Source: JBHELQ01 sp046262995
GTDB taxonomy: Bacteria; Actinomycetota; Thermoleophilia; Solirubrobacterales; Thermoleophilaceae
NCBI GenBank assembly: GCA_046262995.1
Contig: JBHELQ010000163.1
Location: 1 to 34,470, forward strand
DNA: 34,470 bases
Direction: 5' to 3'
The translations under genes were made by a program, and so were the position numbers. Below are positions 15,118 to 22,436 of the stretch, in pieces (within the stretch, counting starts at the first letter, position 1; the number at the start of each line of letters is the position of its first letter). The notes under the pieces were generated by a model, which was not told the DNA's origin, ran no database searches, and saw only the letters and a list, made by a program, of their open reading frames with translations.

Positions 15118-17094
15118 TTACTTGGGCTCAGCGGGCGTCTCGAACCAGGGGCAGGTGGCGTGCGTGTCCGCCTCGATGTTCAAGAGGCAGTTGCTCTCCT
15201 CGGTGTTCTGCCCGAACGCGTAGCCCCCGGGAGCCGGGCTGTTGGAGCAGTCGGACGGGAGCACGCTTCCGGGCGGGGTGCTCGTGATGCTCCCTGCCGT
15301 CCGGTCCCTACCGATGTTCCTGTACCAGCAGTTGCCGCTGTTGGCGGTCGGAGCGTCGCTCCCTCCCTGGTCCCACCAGAAGTCCTCTCCGTTGGGGTCG
15401 ACCTTGCCGCTCGGCCGGCGGCCCATGACGTTCCCGTAGAAGCGGTTCCGATACGAGGTGGAGAAGAGCCCCTCCTTGCAGCCGTGCTGCTCGTTGTCGC
15501 CGGCGGCCGGGCCGCAGACGAAGGCATCGGGCACGGCCAGCAGCATCGTCCCCCGGCGCCAGTTGTCCCAGAAGCGGTTGTAGCGGACAGTGTTGTTGTT
15601 CCCGCCGGCCCACCACAAGCCGACACCGATGGGCACGGGCTCCGTCGGCGCGATATCAGAGCTCTTCACGTAGGGGTTGAAGTTGTTCGAGTAGAAGTAG
15701 TTGTGCTCGATGAGGTCCGAGTCCTGGGGGAAGCCGGGGTGCCCCGAGGCGGTGAAGACGTCGCTCGATAGGCCGAGCGTGTTTCCGTAGAAGCGGTTGT
15801 CGTGCACGTGCACGGCGTTGCCGTCGGTGCCGGAGTACCCGAGCATGCTGTGGCGCATGTCGCAGTGCCTGATCTCCTGGTTGAGCCGGCGCTGCCGCGG
15901 GCTCGCCTGCTCACCCGTCTCGGCTCCCGCGCCGGGGTACAACGCCGCGTCCCCGAAGCCGGCGGCGTCGCAGTCCTGGATCAGCCCGTGGTCCTCGACG
16001 AAGGTCAATACGCCGTACTCGCCCGCGTAGTAGGTCTTGAAGCGCTCCAGCCGGTAGCCGTCCGACTCGAGGATGTAGATGTTGTGCTCACCCGCATGGC
16101 GGACCGTCACGTTGCGCAGCACGAACCCGTCCGCGCGATCGGCGCGGATGCCCACGTCCTTCTTCGCGCCGATCGGCCCGTGGTTGCCGGACGCGACACG
16201 CCCGGCGTCCACGACCACGTCGTCCGGCTGCACACCGGAGCCCTCGATCTGCACGTTGCAGCGGATGCAGGGCCCGAGGTCGGGAATGCCGTGCCGGTCG
16301 TCGCGTGGCGGCTGCGGCGGCTTGCCGTGGGGGAGCCGGCCGATGACCGCCACGAGGTTCTGGTCGTTGGGGCACTTGGCCTGATAGCGGTACGAGACGG
16401 CGCCCGTCTCATTCTTGTCGTTCTGCTCCCTCAGGTTGGCGCAGCGCGAGTCGTTCGTGGGCTTGGCCCGCGACGCCGGCTCGCTGTAGGTGCCGGGCAT
16501 GATCACCACGCGGTCGTTGTTCCGCGAGCGGGAGACCGCCCGCTGGATGGCGTGGTAGTGACAGTGCGCGAGCAGCCGCTCGTTGAAGCGCACGAGCCTG
16601 CGCGCCCGGCGACGGCTGAGCGAGCGCGGACGCTCGGAGGGGCGCAGCTTGTACCCGTGCGCGCGCGCCGCCGCTGCCGAGCGTCGAAGCCGTCTGATCG
16701 AGGGGTTCTTGCGAACGCGTCGGCGGTAGCTTCGTCGTGCCGCACGGACGCGCCGCTTCAGCCTGCGGATCCGCCTGTGGGAGGCATGCCTCCTGCGAGC
16801 GGCCCGAAGCCTCCGCTTCGCCCTCCGGATCCGGCGGGTGGTGGGAACGTGCCCCCTGCAGGCGACGCGGGTGGCTCCCGCCGGCCGCCGGCGCAGGGCG
16901 GTGTAGAGGCTGCGCGCTGAGGGCACCGCACCTCCGGTCGCCGGGTGGACCGAGCGGTCAGGAGCGGGGTTCGGCCAGTAGGACGCCCGCTCCACGTGCG
17001 CCGAGGCCTGGGCGACGACAAACGCGGCCGCGAGCAGCACGGCGGTCGCCAGGAGCCAGCCCATTCCGTGTCCAGGTGCGCGCGAGCGCCGCAT
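15118..17094 (-). CDS. Secreted right-handed beta-helix protein with arginine-rich repeat
   Basis: This 658-residue protein has a hydrophobic signal segment at about 11-32. It then carries a very basic region (about 86-170) with two tandem 20-residue repeats, RRIRRAKRRLRAARRRHASH at 87-106 and RRIRRLKRRVRAARRSYRRR at 107-126. The C-terminal two thirds have the pattern of parallel beta-helix repeats (N-x-F-Y/W-x-N, such as HDNRFYGN and RYNRFWDN), a fold often found in polysaccharide lyases and surface proteins. No catalytic residues can be named. The ATG follows GGAGGAGGT. It sits downstream of the HD-GYP gene. Confidence 0.85.
   Translation of the reverse strand: MRRSRAPGHGMGWLLATAVLLAAAFVVAQASAHVERASYWPNPAPDRSVHPATGGAVPSARSLYTALRRRPAGATRVACRGHVPTTRRIRRAKRRLRAARRRHASHRRIRRLKRRVRAARRSYRRRVRKNPSIRRLRRSAAAARAHGYKLRPSERPRSLSRRRARRLVRFNERLLAHCHYHAIQRAVSRSRNNDRVVIMPGTYSEPASRAKPTNDSRCANLREQNDKNETGAVSYRYQAKCPNDQNLVAVIGRLPHGKPPQPPRDDRHGIPDLGPCIRCNVQIEGSGVQPDDVVVDAGRVASGNHGPIGAKKDVGIRADRADGFVLRNVTVRHAGEHNIYILESDGYRLERFKTYYAGEYGVLTFVEDHGLIQDCDAAGFGDAALYPGAGAETGEQASPRQRRLNQEIRHCDMRHSMLGYSGTDGNAVHVHDNRFYGNTLGLSSDVFTASGHPGFPQDSDLIEHNYFYSNNFNPYVKSSDIAPTEPVPIGVGLWWAGGNNNTVRYNRFWDNWRRGTMLLAVPDAFVCGPAAGDNEQHGCKEGLFSTSYRNRFYGNVMGRRPSGKVDPNGEDFWWDQGGSDAPTANSGNCWYRNIGRDRTAGSITSTPPGSVLPSDCSNSPAPGGYAFGQNTEESNCLLNIEADTHATCPWFETPAEPK
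16717..16836 (-). repeat. Tandem 20-codon arginine-rich repeat inside the beta-helix gene
   Basis: Two adjacent 60-bp units encode near-identical Arg-rich 20-mers (residues 87-106 and 107-126). The alternation of basic and hydrophobic residues suggests an amphipathic helix or a polyanion-binding segment. Confidence 0.75.
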
Positions 17095-17169
17095 ACCTCC
17101 TCCGGGCCGCGACTCTAGCCGACCGCCGGGCGAGCCGTCGAAGTCAGGAGCTCGACCTCAGAGCGACCC

Positions 17170-18420
17170 TCACGGCGCCGGCTTTGGCTTCATCCGGCCC
17201 GGCGGGAGCTTCGGCGGATGTGGATTCTCGCGGCGCTTCCGATGGCCGTAGGCGTAGGCGTGGCCGCCCCGCTTGCCGAGGCGGCCGGCCTGCCCGGGGA
17301 TGGCTCGCACCGGGGCGGCGCTCGGGACTCGGGGCAGCGGCACCGGCGCCGACAGCGGCAGCGGAGCGCGCGCCGGGCGCCGGGAGCTCGGTCGGCGCCG
17401 CAGCGGGGCGCCGTCCACGCCGGCTTGGCCAGCGCGGCGGGACGACCGGCTCGCCCCCGGCGGCCCGGCGTCGTCCGAGCTCCGTGGCACGAGCCTTCCC
17501 GAGAAGGTTGCCGCGATCGGCAGGCAGGCCCCGCCCGCGCAGTGCACGTCGGCGTCGGCCACTGCGGCGTCGTCGGGACTGAGGGACCCACCGTGGAGAG
17601 CCGCGAGCGCGGATCCGGCGACCCCGAGCGTCAGCAGAAGGACCATCAGCCGCCGTGAGCGCGTCGCGGCCCTGACGCCTGCGAAGAGCTCCGGCGGGGA
17701 CTTCCTCAAGCGACCCACCACACGCTCCATTGCATCGACCACGGCCGGGTCGAAGTGCGTTCCGGCGTGCAGCTTCAACTCGGCGAGCGCCGCCCGCGCG
17801 GGCCGGCCGCGGCGGTACGGGCGCGTCGAGCGGATGGCGTGGAAGGCGTCGGCACAGAGGATGATCCGACTGGCGAGCGGGATCTCGTCGCCCGCCAGGC
17901 CGTCCGGGTAGCCGGACCCATCCCACTGCTCGTGGCTGTGAAGGACGACCTTGGCGACGTCGCTTAGCTCGGGAACGGCGCTCAGGATGCTCGCGCCGAT
18001 CGGCGTGTGGTCCCGCACAAGGTTCCACTCCGACTCCGTGAGCGGCCCCGGCTTGTGCAGGATCGCCTCTGGCACCGCAACCTTCCCGATGTCGTGCAGC
18101 TGGGCTGCGGCCATCAGGCTCGCGCGCGTGTCGTCGTCGATGTCCAGCTCGTCGGCGAGCTCCTCGCAGAGGAGGCAGACGTCGTCCGAGTGGTCGCCCG
18201 TCAGGCCGTCACGAGCAACCAGCGTGGCCTTCGCGACCTCCACTGCGGCGCGGCGAGCCTTCCTGGTGTCGTCGAGATCGCCTTCGAGCCCGGTGTCGCT
18301 CAGCCAGTCCTCGGATCCACGCCGAAAGTGGAGCTCGCCCCCAGCCTGGGCGCCATGTGGGGACAAGCGGGGAGCGCCCGGTTTCTGTTCACTCCGATGC
18401 GGTGAGGCTCCATCCTCCAC
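17170..18420 (-). CDS. HD-GYP domain protein with membrane anchor and basic tail
   Basis: The HD-GYP domain of this 416-residue protein spans about 55-245, with HD at 109-110 in LHDIGK, HTPIG near 138 and DGSGYPDGLAG at 167-177. Family members degrade cyclic di-GMP. Here the usual HHE before DGxGYP reads S162-H163-E164, so one metal-binding histidine is lost, as in some degenerate members. A single membrane span lies at about 257-275. After it comes a long Pro/Arg-rich tail (about 280-416), so enzyme and tail lie on opposite sides of the membrane. GTG 18420 has GAGGTGG upstream. It is probably co-transcribed with the beta-helix gene 75 bp downstream. Confidence 0.87.
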   Translation of the reverse strand: MEDGASPHRSEQKPGAPRLSPHGAQAGGELHFRRGSEDWLSDTGLEGDLDDTRKARRAAVEVAKATLVARDGLTGDHSDDVCLLCEELADELDIDDDTRASLMAAAQLHDIGKVAVPEAILHKPGPLTESEWNLVRDHTPIGASILSAVPELSDVAKVVLHSHEQWDGSGYPDGLAGDEIPLASRIILCADAFHAIRSTRPYRRGRPARAALAELKLHAGTHFDPAVVDAMERVVGRLRKSPPELFAGVRAATRSRRLMVLLLTLGVAGSALAALHGGSLSPDDAAVADADVHCAGGACLPIAATFSGRLVPRSSDDAGPPGASRSSRRAGQAGVDGAPLRRRPSSRRPARAPLPLSAPVPLPRVPSAAPVRAIPGQAGRLGKRGGHAYAYGHRKRRENPHPPKLPPGRMKPKPAP

Positions 18421-18434
18421 GGCACCACCTCAAA

Positions 18435-18450
18435 AAGGGGAATTCCCCTT
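18435..18450 (-). terminator. Short hairpin with T-tract on the minus strand
   Basis: AAGGGG-AATT-CCCCTT is a perfect palindrome. Read on minus, it is followed at once by TTT, which together with the TT of the stem makes a run of five T. It lies between the small basic protein gene and the HD-GYP gene, so it may end transcription of the cold-shock/small-protein unit or act in the HD-GYP leader, 15 bp before its GTG. Confidence 0.5.
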
Positions 18451-18484
18451 CCACCGCTGGGGCAAACCCGGGCACGGCCGGTTA

Positions 18485-18511
18485 GCCGCAATCGAATCGG
18501 CCAATTGCGGC
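18485..18511. repeat. Inverted repeat in the gap between small basic protein and HD-GYP genes
   Basis: GCCGCAAT (18485-18492) and ATTGCGGC (18504-18511) form an 8-bp perfect inverted repeat with an 11-nt loop. It may be an RNA hairpin near the end of the small-protein transcript or an operator for the HD-GYP gene; neither can be decided from sequence. Confidence 0.4.
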
Positions 18512-18553
18512 GGCCTGCGGCGGTCCCGACGCGGACTCGCCGCTGGCGGGCGC

Positions 18554-18715
18554 TCAGGAGCCCTTGCGGTCCCGGCGCCGTGCCTCGTGAGCCGCCTGTT
18601 CGCGGCGGCTCATCTTGCGCACGACCAGCGAGCCCTCGTCGATCTGACGCTGAACCTCGCGCAGCTTCTCCTGCCGACGCTCGTCGGCGCGCTGCTTTGT
18701 GCTCTTCGCGGGCAT
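18554..18715 (-). CDS. Small highly charged protein of unknown function
   Basis: This 53-residue, almost entirely charged protein contains KQRADERRQEKLREVQRQID and SRREQAAHEARRRDRKGS, probably one long helix that could bind nucleic acid. The ATG has GGAGG 5 nt upstream and codon use like its neighbours. It follows the cold-shock gene by 32 bp on the same strand, which suggests a shared transcript and perhaps an RNA-related role (inference). Confidence 0.75.
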   Translation of the reverse strand: MPAKSTKQRADERRQEKLREVQRQIDEGSLVVRKMSRREQAAHEARRRDRKGS

Positions 18716-18747
18716 ACCACCTCCAGTCTGCCCGGGTACTGAAAGTC

Positions 18748-18954
18748 CTACGCGACGGGCCGGACGTCCACTGCCTTCGGCCCCTTGTCGCTGCTCTCGG
18801 CCTCGTAGGAGACCTTCGTGCCCTCGGTCAGGGAACGGAAGCCCTCGCCGGCGATGCCGGTGTGGTGCACGAACAGGTCCTTTCCGCCGTCGTCAGGCGT
18901 GACGAAGCCGAAGCCCTTGTCGTCGCTGAACCACTTCACTGTGCCTGTTGCCAT
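18748..18954 (-). CDS. Cold-shock protein (CspA family)
   Basis: This 68-residue single cold-shock domain binds single-stranded RNA or DNA and melts RNA structure. Both RNA-binding motifs are present: KGFGFV (RNP1) and DLFVHHTG (RNP2). The start at the ATG of MATGTVKWF is typical and has GGAGGA 5 nt upstream. The first gene of a short unit with the small charged protein. Confidence 0.97.
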   Translation of the reverse strand: MATGTVKWFSDDKGFGFVTPDDGGKDLFVHHTGIAGEGFRSLTEGTKVSYEAESSDKGPKAVDVRPVA

Positions 18955-19079
18955 CTTCTTCCTCCACTGCTTTCGTGCTGCGTACGCGGAGGATGCTGAG
19001 GAGCAACGACCTGCGAGCGCCTGCACTGTTCACCACGCCGGAGGGCGCAGCCTTACTGACCGCCACGGTAGCAACTCCC

Positions 19080-20285
19080 CTACGGCAATCTGCAGCGGAC
19101 CTGGTAGACGGACGTGAAGCCGCTCTCGAAGCCGCGGCGCGCGGCGCGGAGGTAGAGCCGCCAGACCCGCACCCGCTCCGGGCCTCCCAGCCGCACAGCC
19201 TCCTCGAGCCGGTCGTCGAAGCGCTTCGCCCAGTGCCTGAGGGTCTCGGCGTAGTCGGCGGCGAAGCCCTCGACGTGGTCCGTCTGGAGACCCGCCCGCT
19301 CGAGCGCCACCAGCACGCGCGAGAGGTGGAGCGGCTCAGCGTCCGGGAAGACGTAGCGCTCGGAGAACGGCCCGGCCTCCGGATCCGTATGCCGCAGTCG
19401 GGCGATGCCGTGGTTCAGTAGCCGCCCACCGGGACGCAGCAGCCCGGCCAGGCGGCGGGCATACTCGTCGATCTGCGCCTCGCCGACGTGCTCCACCATC
19501 CCGACGCTGGCCACCGCGTCGAATCGCTCTCCCTCGAGCTCGCGGTAGTCCATGACGCGGATCTCCACCCGGTCCTCCACGCCCGCTTCCGCAGCCCGCT
19601 GCCGCGCCAGCTTGGCCTGGGGCTGCGACAGCGTGATGCCCACGACCTCGGCTCCGTGGCGGGTCGCCGCCTGGAGAGGAAGGCTCCCCCAGCCGCAGCC
19701 GACGTCGAGCAGCCGCACCCCGGGCTGAAGCGCGAGCTTGGTGCAGACGAGCTCGAGCTTCGCCTCCTGCGCCTCCTCCAGGGTCTTGGCCCCGCGCGAG
19801 AAGATCCCGCAGCTGTATGTCATCGACTCGTCCAGGAACAGGGCGAAGTAGTCGTTCGAGACGTCGTAGTGGTGTCGCACGGCGCGCGCGTCCCGTTCGC
19901 GGGCATGACGCCGCCCGCTGAGCCGCAGCTCGGTCGCGGGTGGGCGCGGCGGGCGCATCGGCCCGCATGCGCGGAGCGCCGCGAGCGCCAGGCGAGCGCG
20001 TGTACCGCGATCGGGCTCCGGCGGCCGCCAGTCCTCGAGCAGCCGCATGACGGCGTCCAGATCGTCGAGCCCAAGCTGGCCGCTCACATACGCGCGCCCG
20101 AGCCCCAGCTGGCCCGGCGCCCGCAGCGCGTGGGCCACTGCCGCGGGGGACCGCACCTGGAATGTCGGGCCGCCGCCATCGGTCGTGGGGACCCGGGTCC
20201 CGTCCCAGAACTCGATCGAGAACGGGCGCGACGGGAAGGCGCGTCCGATCTCCTTGCGAAGCGGGGCGGTTCGGCCGGGTCGCAC
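19080..20285 (-). CDS. cfa: Cyclopropane-fatty-acyl-phospholipid synthase family
   Basis: This 401-residue enzyme transfers a methylene group from S-adenosylmethionine to the double bond of membrane lipid acyl chains. It has a family-type N-terminal domain (about 1-140) and a methyltransferase domain with LLDVGCGWGSLPLQA near 193-208. Further active-site segments are DESMTYSCGIF, GMVEHVGE, NHGIAR and ERYVFPDAE. These supply the cysteine, glutamate, histidine and tyrosine that bind the catalytic bicarbonate in mycobacterial relatives. GTG 20285 has TAGGGT 6 nt upstream (leaderless pattern). It diverges from a desaturase that would supply its unsaturated substrate. Confidence 0.93.
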   Translation of the reverse strand: MRPGRTAPLRKEIGRAFPSRPFSIEFWDGTRVPTTDGGGPTFQVRSPAAVAHALRAPGQLGLGRAYVSGQLGLDDLDAVMRLLEDWRPPEPDRGTRARLALAALRACGPMRPPRPPATELRLSGRRHARERDARAVRHHYDVSNDYFALFLDESMTYSCGIFSRGAKTLEEAQEAKLELVCTKLALQPGVRLLDVGCGWGSLPLQAATRHGAEVVGITLSQPQAKLARQRAAEAGVEDRVEIRVMDYRELEGERFDAVASVGMVEHVGEAQIDEYARRLAGLLRPGGRLLNHGIARLRHTDPEAGPFSERYVFPDAEPLHLSRVLVALERAGLQTDHVEGFAADYAETLRHWAKRFDDRLEEAVRLGGPERVRVWRLYLRAARRGFESGFTSVYQVRCRLP

Positions 20286-20291
20286 CGGGTG

Positions 20292-20297
20292 ACCCTA
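20292..20297 (-). promoter_or_regulatory. -10 element of the cyclopropane synthase gene
   Basis: TAGGGT on the minus strand ends 6 nt before GTG 20285, in the 58-bp gap to the divergent desaturase. Confidence 0.45.
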
Positions 20298-20343
20298 TCT
20301 CGACTGTTACGACGAGCCGCCGAGGGGTAAGAGATCTCGGCAC

Positions 20344-21270
20344 ATGACCAGCACGGCCCACGAGATCCAGCCCGTCGAACACGAGACGCTCGACCGCGCC
20401 ATCACCGGGGCGGTCACGGTCCTCCCGATGCTGTTGCTGGGCGTGGCGGCGTGGCAGGTGTGGGGCGGGCTGCTGCATCCGAGCGATCTGGTCGTGTTCG
20501 CACTCACCTATGCGGCCGCCGGCTTCGGGGTCACCGTCGGTTTCCACCGCCACCTGACCCACCGCAGCTTCGAGACGAGCAGGGCTGTGCGTGCCCTGCT
20601 CGCGATCCTCGGCTCGGCGGCCGTCGAGGGGCCCGTGATCTCCTGGGTCGCGGATCACAGGAAGCACCACGCGTACTCGGACGAGGAGGGCGACCCCCAT
20701 AGCCCGCACGTCGGCCACGCCGGGGGCTTGCGCGGCACCCTGCGAGGGCTCTTCCACGCTCACGTCGGCTGGCTTTTCCTGCATACGCAGCGAGGCTCGA
20801 AGGAGCGCTTCACCCCGGACCTCCTGCGCGATCCGGTGATCCGCTTCGTCGACCGCAGTTTCGTCCTCTGGGTCGCCGCGGGCCTCGCCCTGCCGTTCGT
20901 TCTGGGCCTGGCGATCGGCGGGACCCTGACGGCCGGCCTCACGGGGCTGCTCTGGGGCGGCGCGGTCCGGATCTTCGTGGTGCACCACCTGACCTACAGC
21001 ATCAACTCCCTCTGCCACGTCTTCGGCCGTCGGCCCTTCGCCACCGGGGACGAGTCGCGCAACCTGGCCTGGCTCGCCCCGTTCACGTTCGGCGAGGCCT
21101 GGCACAACAACCACCACGCCTTCCCGACCTCGGCGATCCACGGACTGGGCAAGCTCCAGTTCGACCCCTCGGCCATCGTGATCCGGGCGCTCGAGCGCTT
21201 GGGCCTGGTCTGGAACGTCGTCAGGGTCAGTCCTGAGCGCCAGGAGGCCAAGGCCGAAACCGGCGGCTGA
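20344..21270 (+). CDS. Membrane fatty acid desaturase (second copy)
   Basis: This 308-residue di-iron membrane enzyme is a paralog of the desaturase at 8193-9152. Histidine boxes are HRHLTH, HRKHH and HNNHH, and long stretches between the boxes are shared with the paralog (for example GDPHSPHVG and the RISPERQE/RVSPERQE end). It should place a double bond in acyl-CoA or lipid chains. The divergent cyclopropane synthase could use its product. Start ATG 20344 lacks a good ribosome site. The PucR-type regulator and zinc ribbon found by the other copy are absent here. Confidence 0.93.
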   Translation: MTSTAHEIQPVEHETLDRAITGAVTVLPMLLLGVAAWQVWGGLLHPSDLVVFALTYAAAGFGVTVGFHRHLTHRSFETSRAVRALLAILGSAAVEGPVISWVADHRKHHAYSDEEGDPHSPHVGHAGGLRGTLRGLFHAHVGWLFLHTQRGSKERFTPDLLRDPVIRFVDRSFVLWVAAGLALPFVLGLAIGGTLTAGLTGLLWGGAVRIFVVHHLTYSINSLCHVFGRRPFATGDESRNLAWLAPFTFGEAWHNNHHAFPTSAIHGLGKLQFDPSAIVIRALERLGLVWNVVRVSPERQEAKAETGG

Positions 21271-21329
21271 CCCGCCGAGCCGTGACTCGGCAGGATCTCG
21301 GGACCGCTGCCCCGGGAAGGTAGGAGCAC

Positions 21330-22436
21330 GTGACCCCCCAGCGATGGCAGGCCCCCGTCGCACAGCGAGCCGTCCTGCTCGCCGCCGGGCTGCTGTTGCT
21401 CGGGATCCTCTTCCACGAGCTGGTCACGCTCGCACTGGCGGTGATGACCACGGTGATCCTCGCCATCCCACTCGCCTCATTCGCGACCAGGCTCGAACGG
21501 CGGGGGGTCCCGCGCGCGCTTGGGGCGCTGCTCGGCCTGGTCCTGGGCCTCGCGGTCCTCGCCGGCTTCCTGGCGCTGATCGTGCCGCCGCTCGTGCAGG
21601 AGACAAAGCACTTCGTGGACGGGCTGCCGGCGACCGTGGCGAACCTGCGCAGCCGCATCCACGAGGCCACCGGCGCGAGCCAGGGGCAGATCGGGCACAG
21701 CGTCCAACGCTTCGCCGACCGCTACCGCCAGCATCCGGAGAAGCTCCTGGGGACGCTCACGTCGGCCGGCCTGACAGCGGTCGGCACGATCGGAGCACTC
21801 CTCCTGATGCTGGTCACCGCTTACTTCATGGCCGTGCGCCCGGAGCCCCTGGTGAATGGCGCCGCGCGGCTCCTGCCGCCGCGCCACCGCGCCGATGCGC
21901 TCAGGGTGATGGAGCGGCTTCGCGACGCCTGGATCGGCTGGATGCACGGCACCCTGATCAAGATGGCCGTGGTGGGCGCGCTGCTCTACGTCGGGCTGCG
22001 GCTTGCCGGCCTGCAGTTCGCCGTGCTGTTCGCCGTCCTGACCGCCGTGCTCGTGGTCATCCCGTACTTCGGCGGCGCGCTCGCGACGATTCCGGCCGTC
22101 CTCTTGGCGCTCACGGACTCACCGGGCAAGGCGCTGCTCGTGTTCGGCATCTTCATGATCGTGCTGCAGATCGAGGGCAACTTCATCGTGCCGGTCGTCA
22201 TGGCCCACACCGTGAAGCTGCATCCGGCGCTGATCGCCATCGGAGTGGTGCTGGTCGGAGAGCTGTTCGGCTTCCTGGGCCTGTTCCTGGCCATCCCGCT
22301 TCTCTCGCTGCTCGTGATCCTCACAGAGGAGCTCTGGGTCAAGCCGATGGAGCGCCGACACGAGCGGACGTCGGCGAGCGCCGTCGAAGTCGCCGGCAGT
22401 GCGGCGGCGCCACCGGCTCAGCCCGGCACGCCGTAG
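21330..22436 (+). CDS. AI-2E family transporter
   Basis: This 368-residue membrane protein has the layout of the AI-2E (YdiK/PerM) family. Paired N-terminal spans come first, then a soluble region at about 90-145, and C-terminal spans including VIPYFGGALATIPAV and LQIEGNFIVPVVM, the family signature region. Members export small molecules or act as Na+/H+ antiporters; the substrate is unknown here. GTG 21330 has TAGGAG close upstream. It follows the desaturase by 59 bp and its 3' end overlaps the convergent DoxX-Rieske gene by 19 nt. Confidence 0.88.
   Translation: MTPQRWQAPVAQRAVLLAAGLLLLGILFHELVTLALAVMTTVILAIPLASFATRLERRGVPRALGALLGLVLGLAVLAGFLALIVPPLVQETKHFVDGLPATVANLRSRIHEATGASQGQIGHSVQRFADRYRQHPEKLLGTLTSAGLTAVGTIGALLLMLVTAYFMAVRPEPLVNGAARLLPPRHRADALRVMERLRDAWIGWMHGTLIKMAVVGALLYVGLRLAGLQFAVLFAVLTAVLVVIPYFGGALATIPAVLLALTDSPGKALLVFGIFMIVLQIEGNFIVPVVMAHTVKLHPALIAIGVVLVGELFGFLGLFLAIPLLSLLVILTEELWVKPMERRHERTSASAVEVAGSAAAPPAQPGTP

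Noticed and set aside
16500..16840. Arg-rich repeats as a CRISPR-like or DNA-level repeat array
   Set aside because: There are only two adjacent copies within a coding frame, with no spacer structure. They are a protein repeat.
18455..18515. A string GGGGCAAACCC followed by GCCGCAA on the plus strand, resembling a cyclic-di-GMP riboswitch core
   Set aside because: The spacing and stems do not match, the strand is opposite to the HD-GYP gene, and no plus-strand gene follows.
19336..21363. A 675-codon minus-strand open frame across the cyclopropane synthase and desaturase genes
   Set aside because: It is in the wrong frame on the opposite strand of conserved genes and rich in Arg/Ala/Gly/Pro, as expected for GC-rich shadows.
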